Shown in pieces: positions 13,931 to 19,851 of a stretch of DNA of 19,851 bases (within the stretch, counting starts at the first letter, position 1; each line of letters opens with the position of its first letter). Under the pieces are notes generated by a model. The model had not been told where the DNA came from. It saw nothing but the letters and a program-made list of their open reading frames with translations, and ran no database searches. This DNA is from an uncultured Pseudomonadota bacterium (GTDB taxonomy: Bacteria > Pseudomonadota > Gammaproteobacteria > Steroidobacterales > Steroidobacteraceae), in assembly GCA_903910215.1 (NCBI GenBank), contig CAIVYV010000081.1, positions 1 to 19,851 of the forward strand, given 5' to 3'. Position numbers and translations under genes: made by a program.

Positions 13931-15703
13931 TTACATCGTCTCGGGCGCCGAAGCGCCGAGAATACCAAGCCCATTACGCAAGGCTTGCTGTACGGCGAGC
14001 AAAGCATAGACGCGCGCTTGTCGCAGGTCGTTTTCCGGCACTAAGACACGCTCGGCGTTATAGAACGCATGCAAGGTCGTGGCTAATTCTTTGAGATAGT
14101 GGACGAGTGCGTGCGGCGCTCGCTGAGCGGCCGCCTGTCGAATCACTTCCGGATAGCGCGAGAGACAGGACAGCATTGCTTCGGCATGGGCGCCTGAAAG
14201 TAAGTGCGCGCCTTGCGTTGCGACAATATCCGCAGCCGCCGTCGGATCGTAAGCCAGCGAGCGAGCCGCCAACTCCTTCATGACGCTCGCCACACGAGCG
14301 TGCGCATACTGGATGTAGAAAACCGGATTTTCGTTGGACTTTGACTTGGCAAGTTCCAGATCAAAATCGAGCGACTGATCATTGCTGCGCATCAGATAAA
14401 AGATCCGACACGCATCGTTGCCGACTTCAGCCCGCAGCTGACGCAGCGTGACGAAGTTGGCTTCGCGCTTGCCCATCGAAAGTTTTTCGCCGTTGCGGAA
14501 CAGTGCAACGAGCTGAATCAGCAATACTTCAAGACATTCACCGGGATGTCCGAAAGCTTGTAGCCCGCCGCGCAGGCGTGTGATGTAGCCGTGATGATCT
14601 GCGCCGAAAATATTGATTAGCGTATCGAAGCCCCGCTCGCGTTTTTCTAGGTGATACGCGATATCGGAGGCGAAATAAGTGGTGACGCCGTTGTCACGTA
14701 CGACGACCCGATCCTCATCGTCACCAAAGCGAGTAGCGCGGAACCACTGTGCTCCATCTTTGGTGTACAGCAAATCGTCTTTGCGCAGGCGTTCGAGAGC
14801 GCGGTCGATAGCGCCGCTTGCATTGAATTCGCGTTCCGAAGTCCAGCGATCGAAGTGCACGCCGTAGCCTTCGAGATCGTCGCGAATTTCATTGAGCATC
14901 GCTTCGATGCTCTGCTGCAAGACGATCTGCCATTGATCGGCCCCGAGGAGTTCTCGGCCGCGGGAGATCAGGGCGTCGATGTATTGGTCTTTGTCGCCAA
15001 GTGGCGCATCGGGTGGCAGGTCGGCAAAGACCGTCGCTGCAGGGTGATGCCAACTCGCGCCGAATCGAGCGTGGAATTCTTTGGCCACGGGCAGCAAATA
15101 ATCGCCGCGATAGCCGTTCTGCGGGAACACCAGTGTTTCTCCGCAAACCTCGAGATAGCGTAGCCACACTGATACGGCGAGGATCTCGGTCTGCCTGCCT
15201 GCATCGTTGATGTAGTACTCGCGGGTGACATCGTCTCCGGCGGCGGCGAGCAGTCGGCCGAGTGCATCGCCGAAAGCGGCTTGTCTGCCATGACCCACGT
15301 GCATCGGACCGGTTGGGTTGGCCGAGACAAACTCCAGCAGCACCTTGCGCCGAACCGGCGGGTCGAAGCGACCATAGTGATCGCCTGCGCGATGGACGCG
15401 TAGCAATTCCTTGGCGAACAGATCTTTGGTGAGAAAGAAGTTGATGAAGCCTGCGCCGGCCACCTCTGCCTTCACCACGAGCTCGTTAGCCGGCAGTGCT
15501 GCGATGATCGCGAGCGCGAGTTCACGTGGATTGCGCCCGACGTTCTTGGCAAGACGCATGGCAATGTTCGAGGCGAAGTCGCCGTGCTGCGCATCGCGGG
15601 TGCGATCGACCGTGATCCAAGTCGGATCGACCGGTTGCGGCAACAAGGAGCCTTCGAGGGATTTCAGTGCACCCTGCAGCAGGTGCTGGAGGTCGGTTTT
15701 CAC
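13931..15703 (-). CDS. argS: Arginyl-tRNA synthetase
   Basis: ArgS is the class I synthetase that charges tRNA-Arg. The N-terminal Add-1 domain (about 1-105) is followed by the HIGH-type motif in ANPTGPMHVGH (HVGH at 135-138), the catalytic Rossmann fold with the conserved YYINDAGRQ and FGADHHGYI segments, and a KMSKS-like motif LSMGKREANFVTL. The DALR anticodon-binding domain ends the protein (about 470-590, ARVASVMKEL ... NGLGILGASAPETM). Length of 590 aa is close to the usual ~577. The start is GTG at 15703, which fits the family N-terminus; no better ATG is available. It begins 33 nt after priA, so a priA-argS-SPOR operon is likely. Confidence 0.97.
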   Translation of the reverse strand: MKTDLQHLLQGALKSLEGSLLPQPVDPTWITVDRTRDAQHGDFASNIAMRLAKNVGRNPRELALAIIAALPANELVVKAEVAGAGFINFFLTKDLFAKELLRVHRAGDHYGRFDPPVRRKVLLEFVSANPTGPMHVGHGRQAAFGDALGRLLAAAGDDVTREYYINDAGRQTEILAVSVWLRYLEVCGETLVFPQNGYRGDYLLPVAKEFHARFGASWHHPAATVFADLPPDAPLGDKDQYIDALISRGRELLGADQWQIVLQQSIEAMLNEIRDDLEGYGVHFDRWTSEREFNASGAIDRALERLRKDDLLYTKDGAQWFRATRFGDDEDRVVVRDNGVTTYFASDIAYHLEKRERGFDTLINIFGADHHGYITRLRGGLQAFGHPGECLEVLLIQLVALFRNGEKLSMGKREANFVTLRQLRAEVGNDACRIFYLMRSNDQSLDFDLELAKSKSNENPVFYIQYAHARVASVMKELAARSLAYDPTAAADIVATQGAHLLSGAHAEAMLSCLSRYPEVIRQAAAQRAPHALVHYLKELATTLHAFYNAERVLVPENDLRQARVYALLAVQQALRNGLGILGASAPETM

Positions 15704-15736
15704 GGCGGCGATTCTACAGCCACGTTGCGAGTCCGC

Positions 15737-17944
15737 CTAAAACAATTCGAGCGGGTCCACATCGAGTGCCCAGCGCACGCGTCTGACTTCCGGTAACGCT
15801 TCGACAGCCGGTACCCAGCGGTCGAGAAAGCGGTGCAGCGCGGCGCGGTCGCTGCTTTCGATCAGCAGCTGGGCGTGAAAGCGACCGGCTCGCTTGGCCA
15901 TGGCCGCGGGTGCAGGGCCGAGCAGCCGTACGTTGGCCTTGGGGGCTGCACGGCGCGCCGCATCGAGAAAATCAGTCGCCCAGTCGGCCTGCAATGCCGA
16001 GGCGCGCAGCGCGGCCAAGCGCGCGAAGGGCGGCCAAGCAGCGGATTCCCGCTCGGCGAGCGCAGCGCTTGCGAAGGCTTCGTAGCCGCCCTCGAGCAGT
16101 CCGCGTAGCAGGGGGTGTTCGGGATACTCGGTTTGAATGAGTACTTCGCCGCGACGATCGCCGCGGCCCGCGCGACCGGCCACTTGCACGATCGTCTGCG
16201 CGAGGCGCTCGGCAGCGCGAAAGTCGGTGCTGAAGAGGCCCTGGTCCGCATTGAGTACGACGACCAGCGTGACATCGGGAAAGTCATGGCCTTTGGCGAT
16301 CATCTGCGTGCCGACGAGGATGCGCGCATCACCGCTGGCGATACGTGATACGACCGCCTCGAGTTCATCCTGGCGACGTACGACATCGCGATCGAGCCTC
16401 GCGATACCGACACCGTGGAATGTTTCGGCCAGGCTTTCTTCGATGCGCTCGGTTCCTTGGCCCACCGTTTTGACAGCGTAGCCACATTGAGGGCACTGGC
16501 GCGGCAGTTCGCGATCGGCGCCGCAGTGATGGCAACGCAAGCGCGCCGCATTTCGATAGACAGTCAGCCTCGCATCGCAGGAAAGACAGGGCGCGACCCA
16601 GCCGCAGGCCGTGCAGGCGAGCGTGGGCGCATAGCCACGCCGGTTGATGTAGACGAGCACCTGACCTTGATCAGCCAGATGCTTCTCGATGGTCGTTGCC
16701 GCCGTCGTCGAGAGCCCCGCGTGCACATGTTCGGCTCGCAGGTCGATCAATTTCAGGGTGGGCGGCTGCGCGTTGCCAGCGCGGCGCGGCAGGCTCAGAT
16801 GATGGAATCGGCCGAGAGTCACGTTATGCAGTGATTCGAGCGATGGGGTGGCTGAGCCGAGCAAGATCGGGATGTCGAGTTGCTGTGCGCGAACCACGGC
16901 GAGGTCTCGCGCCGAGTATCGAAATCCGCCTTCTTGTTGTTTGAACGAGGCGTCGTGCTCCTCGTCGACCACGATCATCCCGAGATCCGGAATCGGTGCG
17001 AATACCGCCGATCGAGTTCCAAGCACGAGACGGGCTGAGCCGTCATGCGCGCGTCGCCAAGCCTCTAGCCTTTGGGTATCGGTGAGACCCGAGTGCAGCA
17101 CGGCGAGCGGAATGCCGGCAAAGCGTTTCGCGAACCGGCCTACCAGTTGCGGTGTAAGGCCGATTTCGGGAACGAGGATCAGTACGCGACGCCCCGCTTG
17201 CAGCTGCCTCTCGGCGAGTCGCAGATACACTTCGGTCTTACCGCTGCCGGTGATCCCCTGCAGTAGCCACGCTCGATAGCCCGTGTCGCTGCTCGCGATG
17301 ATGGTGTCGAGTGCGGCTTGTTGGTCTGGCGTCGGTTCCGGGATGCCTGTGGCCAACGTCTCGGGTTGCACCGGCGGCAGCGAGTCCGCCGGCTCCTGCT
17401 CGCATCGTTCGGCCCAGCCGCGCTCGCGCAATGATCGGGCGTGGTCTCGCCAGCGCGGCCAGTCGGCGAGGTCGTCTTCGGCTACCCCCGCTTCGTTACG
17501 TGCCAGGTGCTCCAGCAGGGCGCGCTGTTGTGGCGCGCGTTTGGCTTCCCCCGCTTCGAGCGCTCGGCGCCCGGCCGGCGTGACTGCCCATACGAACGAG
17601 CGTTCTTGCAGGGCTGCGCCTTCGCGCAGGAGCTTGGGGAGGGCGGTTGCGATGACCTCGCCCAATGGGTGGTGATAGTAGTCGGCGGCCCAGCGCAGCA
17701 ATGTCAGGAGCGCCGGATCGAAGGTCGGCTGATGATCGATATAGGACGAAATTCGCTTTAATTTCGAGCGTTCAATCTCTGATTGGCTCTCTATGGACAC
17801 AATAAACCCGATTTTCTCGCGCCGCCCGAAGGGCACGCGCACGCGCTGCCCGGCCATGCCGGCTGGGGAATCGGCATCGCGCAGATAGTCGAAGGTGCGC
17901 CTCAGAGGGGTGTCGAGGGCGACCCTGATGATCTCGTCGGTCAT
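15737..17944 (-). CDS. priA: Primosomal protein N' (replication restart helicase PriA)
   Basis: PriA is a 3'-to-5' superfamily 2 helicase that recognises stalled or D-loop forks and reloads the replisome. The 735-aa product (E. coli 732) has an N-terminal 3'-DNA-binding domain (to ~105), a winged-helix region, and a helicase core with Walker A GITGSGKTEVY (230-240) and Walker B DEEH (327-330), plus GSATPS (363-368). The zinc module has eight cysteines at 444, 447, 453, 456, 471, 474, 484 and 487. The final helicase motifs are VGTQMIAKGHDFP and QVAGRAGRG. The ATG at 17944 matches the family N-terminus (IIRVALDTPLRRTFDYL). The ribosome-binding site is weak. Three DnaA-box-like 9-mers lie directly upstream, within 45 nt of the start codon. 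Confidence 0.97.
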   Translation of the reverse strand: MTDEIIRVALDTPLRRTFDYLRDADSPAGMAGQRVRVPFGRREKIGFIVSIESQSEIERSKLKRISSYIDHQPTFDPALLTLLRWAADYYHHPLGEVIATALPKLLREGAALQERSFVWAVTPAGRRALEAGEAKRAPQQRALLEHLARNEAGVAEDDLADWPRWRDHARSLRERGWAERCEQEPADSLPPVQPETLATGIPEPTPDQQAALDTIIASSDTGYRAWLLQGITGSGKTEVYLRLAERQLQAGRRVLILVPEIGLTPQLVGRFAKRFAGIPLAVLHSGLTDTQRLEAWRRAHDGSARLVLGTRSAVFAPIPDLGMIVVDEEHDASFKQQEGGFRYSARDLAVVRAQQLDIPILLGSATPSLESLHNVTLGRFHHLSLPRRAGNAQPPTLKLIDLRAEHVHAGLSTTAATTIEKHLADQGQVLVYINRRGYAPTLACTACGWVAPCLSCDARLTVYRNAARLRCHHCGADRELPRQCPQCGYAVKTVGQGTERIEESLAETFHGVGIARLDRDVVRRQDELEAVVSRIASGDARILVGTQMIAKGHDFPDVTLVVVLNADQGLFSTDFRAAERLAQTIVQVAGRAGRGDRRGEVLIQTEYPEHPLLRGLLEGGYEAFASAALAERESAAWPPFARLAALRASALQADWATDFLDAARRAAPKANVRLLGPAPAAMAKRAGRFHAQLLIESSDRAALHRFLDRWVPAVEALPEVRRVRWALDVDPLELF

Positions 17945-17952
17945 CGCCGCAT

Positions 17953-17987
17953 TTTTCCACAGAGAGTGTGGATAACGTTGTGGATGA
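17953..17987. promoter_or_regulatory. Cluster of three DnaA-box-like 9-mers upstream of priA
   Basis: TGTGGATAA at 17967-17975 is the exact reverse complement of the consensus box TTATCCACA. TGTGGATGA at 17979-17987 is a one-mismatch copy in the same orientation, 12 nt further on, and TTTTCCACA at 17953-17961 is a one-mismatch copy in the opposite orientation. They end 9 nt from the priA start codon, so DnaA bound here could repress or tune priA, or the cluster could be part of a larger replication-related site. Function is inferred from sequence match only. Confidence 0.6.
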
Positions 17988-18071
17988 CACGAAATTCCAG
18001 CGAAAAAACTCGGGAAAATCGGCAGTAATGGGCGGGGGTGGTCAAAAAATGATCAATTTAGTTAAAGCCTA

Positions 18072-18172
18072 TAAAAATCAGCCACTTATCGTCTGCGCGG
18101 GCTCGACTCAATGATTTTTACGACAATTTTGTGACTTGGTTTCTTCGCGACTGTGCGTAAGTGACTGATTTT
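18072..18172. repeat. Long-spaced inverted repeats in the priA upstream region
   Basis: AAAATCAGCCACTTA (18074-18088) and TAAGTGACTGATTTT (18158-18172) are inverted copies matching at 14 of 15 positions, separated by 69 nt. A third element, TGATTTTTA (18112-18120), is a perfect 9-bp inverted copy of TAAAAATCA (18072-18080). The spacing is too long for a terminator hairpin. Paired operators or a cruciform are possible. Confidence 0.65.
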
Positions 18173-18182
18173 CCGACGCCCA

Positions 18183-19073
18183 TCACTTTTGGCGCGGACT
18201 CCAATTCGTGAGGCTGACGCCGAGTAGCGCAATCAGGCCGCCGACTACCATCGAGGCGAGCAGAGGCTCATCGAGTAGCAAAGTGCCAAACAACACACCG
18301 AATACGGGCACGAGGTTATTGAATACCGAGGCACGGGCCGGCCCCAGCCTTGCGAGACCTTGCGCGTACCAGACGAAGGCGAGGGCGGTGCCGCCGGCAC
18401 CGAGGTACAGGATCGATGCCCACGCTTCGAGGGTTACCGCAGCGAGGCTCCATTCGGACCACTCGAGTGGAATTCCAGCTGAGAGCAGCACGGCGCCCCA
18501 GAGCGTCGTAACGGTCGTGAGTGCGAGTGCCGAAGGCGCGCGATCGCCCGCTAGTGCGTAGCGACTGATGATCGTATAGACCGCCCAACAGAGCGCTCCG
18601 CCGAGCATCAGAGCCTCGCCGCGGCCGACTCGCTGGAACAAAACGGTGAGATCGCCCTTGGCGAGTACGGTGCAGACTCCGGTCAGCGCGAGGAGGATGC
18701 CGAGCCAGCGATGCCAGGCGAGGCGCTCACGAAATACGACTGCCATCGCAACGGCCGTCATGATCGGATTGAGGGCGACGACGAGCGCGGTGCGACTGGC
18801 CGGAATCAGCTCGAGTGCCCCTAAGAAGAGCAGGTTGTAGATCACGAGCCCAGCAACGGCGAGCGCGGCGCTGTAGAACCAATCGCGGCGACGCAATTGC
18901 GGCCAGCCACGTTCGATCCACAGCATGATCGGCACTAGCACCGCCGCCGCCGCCCAAAATCGCAAGGCGGCGAGCGTGAAGTGCGGCATTTGCGGGGCAG
19001 CTAGGCGACCTGCGATGAACGTACCACCCCACAAGGCGGCAACGCCGACCAAGCGTAGGTAGGTTGAGGTCAT
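18183..19073 (-). CDS. EamA-family (DMT superfamily) transporter, second of a tandem pair
   Basis: An integral inner-membrane protein of 296 aa with about ten hydrophobic helices arranged as two EamA repeats (about 5-138 and 152-290). The N-terminal LVGVAALWGGTFIAGRLA is the classic EamA start. Repeat ends show LIPASRTALVVALNPIMTAVAMAVVFRERL and LGPARASVFNNLVPVFGVLFGTLLLDEPL, the usual TM3-TM4-type segments with the conserved Pro and the acidic residue pair. Members export metabolites or amino acids, but the substrate cannot be told here. The true start is the ATG at 19073, overlapping the previous gene's stop as ATGA; an open frame upstream of it is only a shadow of that gene. Confidence 0.9.
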   Translation of the reverse strand: MTSTYLRLVGVAALWGGTFIAGRLAAPQMPHFTLAALRFWAAAAVLVPIMLWIERGWPQLRRRDWFYSAALAVAGLVIYNLLFLGALELIPASRTALVVALNPIMTAVAMAVVFRERLAWHRWLGILLALTGVCTVLAKGDLTVLFQRVGRGEALMLGGALCWAVYTIISRYALAGDRAPSALALTTVTTLWGAVLLSAGIPLEWSEWSLAAVTLEAWASILYLGAGGTALAFVWYAQGLARLGPARASVFNNLVPVFGVLFGTLLLDEPLLASMVVGGLIALLGVSLTNWSPRQK

Positions 19074-19851
19074 GCGTTTACGCCTGCGGTCTGCGCCGCG
19101 CGATGCTCGCGCAACGCCACGTAGAGGCCGGCACCAATGATGATCGCAGCTCCCATCAGCATTCCGGCCTGCGGAAAGACTTGCCAGAACACCCAGTCGA
19201 TACCGATGCCCCAAAGCAGCGCCGTGTATTCGACCGGTGCCACGACCGCCGCCGGCGCATGCCGGAACGCCTCGGTGATGTAGTACTGCCCGACCGCACC
19301 GAGTCCGCCCGTCGCGGCGATGAGCCACCAGTCCTGAGACCGGATCTCGATCCATTGCGGCAGTGCGAGGACGCCCGCGATGAGCGTGACGAGCACCAAA
19401 AAAGTAAACACCATCGACGAAGACGTCTCGCTGCGGGTCAGCACGCGCGCCGTGATGACGGCGAGGGCATAACTCAGCGCTGACACCATCGCGGCAATGC
19501 CGGCTAGCAGTGGCAGTCCGCCCGGACGCGGCTGCAGGATGACCCACACGCCGATGAGGCCGATCAGAATCGCAAGCCAACGACCGTGGTCGACCTTTTC
19601 GCTGAGCCACAGTGCTGCCATCGCGGCGATCAACAGCGGCGCGGTCATGTAGATCGAATACACCGACGCTAGTGACGCGGTGCCTAGAGCATAGATGAAC
19701 GTGACCAGCATCACGACGCCGAGCATCCCGCGCAGTAGATGCAAGCCGTAGCGATGGATCCGCAGTTCGATGAGACGGCCTTGCCAGATCAAGGGCAACA
19801 ACACGAAGGGCAGTGATGCCGCTGCACGCAAGACGGTGACTTGCATCGGCG
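19070..19851 (-). CDS. EamA-family (DMT superfamily) transporter, 5' end cut by window edge
   Basis: The frame is open to the last base of the window, giving about 259 C-terminal residues of an EamA transporter; the first membrane helix is missing. The ATG at 19844 is internal rather than a start, because it falls in the middle of the usual EamA first repeat (VTVLRAAASLPFVLLPLIW). Visible features are the first-repeat end ASLASVYSIYMTAPLLIAAMAALWLSEKVDHGRWLAILIG and the second repeat from about 115 to 245 (APAAVVAPVEYTALLWGIGIDWVFW). It is followed by a 4-nt overlap with a second EamA gene, so the two are co-translated. They are only distantly similar to each other. The substrate is unknown. 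Confidence 0.88.
   Translation of the reverse strand, partial: PMQVTVLRAAASLPFVLLPLIWQGRLIELRIHRYGLHLLRGMLGVVMLVTFIYALGTASLASVYSIYMTAPLLIAAMAALWLSEKVDHGRWLAILIGLIGVWVILQPRPGGLPLLAGIAAMVSALSYALAVITARVLTRSETSSSMVFTFLVLVTLIAGVLALPQWIEIRSQDWWLIAATGGLGAVGQYYITEAFRHAPAAVVAPVEYTALLWGIGIDWVFWQVFPQAGMLMGAAIIIGAGLYVALREHRAAQTAGVNA

Larger units (their letters stand above)
17945..18182. other. 238-nt intergenic region upstream of priA with AT-rich core
   Basis: This is the only large gap in the window, lying between the end of the second EamA gene and the priA start. It contains a cluster of DnaA-box-like 9-mers (17953-17987), an AT-rich core at 18042-18080 with only 8 G/C of 39 bases, GATC at 18051-18054, and inverted repeats at 18072-18172. 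It must hold the priA promoter and any terminator for the transporter genes, but I could place neither with confidence: no GC stem followed by a T-run is visible. No ORF of note is present. Confidence 0.8.

Noticed and set aside
15704..15736. A TAGAAT hexamer just before argS as a promoter for a leaderless message
   Set aside because: There is no -35 at acceptable spacing and the gap after priA is only 33 nt, so co-transcription with priA is the simpler explanation.
18042..18060. Possible IHF site around the GATCAATTTAGTTA sequence
   Set aside because: The spacing and the TTR half do not match the WATCAANNNNTTR consensus.
19074..19610. N-terminal extension of the second EamA protein to 475 aa
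   Set aside because: The extra residues are rich in Arg, His and Gly with no membrane pattern and are an out-of-frame reading of the first EamA gene. The ATG at 19073 gives the normal EamA start and an ATGA overlap.
1..19851. tRNA or rRNA genes, CRISPR arrays, insertion sequences, prophage, toxin-antitoxin or defence genes
   Set aside because: I searched by eye on both strands and found no supporting sequence. Coding density by housekeeping genes leaves no room except 17945-18182.

Overview
The window is a GC-rich bacterial chromosome segment made almost entirely of core housekeeping genes. Both the protein families and the gene order point to a gammaproteobacterium outside the enterics, with a Xanthomonadales/Nevskiales-like flavour. 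The dprA-smg-topA and def-fmt-rsmB clusters back to back, a DUF4390-ntrY-ntrX tail on the rsmB operon (an arrangement also known from betaproteobacteria), and a priA-argS-SPOR cluster as in Pseudomonas all fit this. I see no tRNA, rRNA, CRISPR array, insertion sequence, integrase or phage gene. The taxon is inferred from synteny and is only moderately certain.

Layout. (1) 1-270: the 3' end of an unrecognised small membrane protein gene on the plus strand, overlapping the tail of aroE. (2) 243-6168, minus strand, transcribed right to left: dprA, smg, topA, rlmJ, aroE. These cover DNA uptake and recombination, a conserved DUF494 protein, DNA topoisomerase I, a 23S rRNA methyltransferase and shikimate dehydrogenase. 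The last three are joined by 4-nt stop/start overlaps. (3) 6169-6276: a divergent promoter region with a clear extended -10 element facing def. (4) 6277-13343, plus strand: def, fmt, rsmB, a DUF4390 protein, ntrY, ntrX. This links N-terminal formyl-methionine metabolism and 16S rRNA methylation to a membrane sensor kinase and its response regulator. (5) 13347-17944, minus strand: priA, argS and a SPOR-domain (FtsN-like) protein, converging on ntrX with a 3-nt gap. (6) 17945-18182: the only sizeable intergenic region (238 nt). It has an AT-rich core, three DnaA-box-like 9-mers next to priA, and inverted repeats. (7) 18183-19851, minus strand: two tandem EamA-family (DMT) transporters, the first cut by the window edge.

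The genes are compactly arranged: 4-nt ATGA/GTGA overlaps occur at topA/rlmJ, rlmJ/aroE, fmt/rsmB, rsmB/DUF4390, ntrY/ntrX and between the two EamA genes. NtrY appears fully functional, with HAMP, PAS, HisKA and HATPase domains all intact. Its partner NtrX keeps a normal receiver and a Fis-type helix-turn-helix, but its AAA+ domain has lost the GAFTGA loop, the Walker A lysine, the Walker B aspartate and one arginine finger.

I found no obviously new multi-gene system. The points most worth a second look are the degenerate AAA+ core of NtrX, the DnaA-box/AT-rich/inverted-repeat region upstream of priA, a 12-bp tandem duplication that appears to have created the rlmJ stop codon and the aroE start codon together, a strong hairpin enclosing the def stop codon before fmt, and a zinc-ribbon-free TopA with a histone-H1-like tail.
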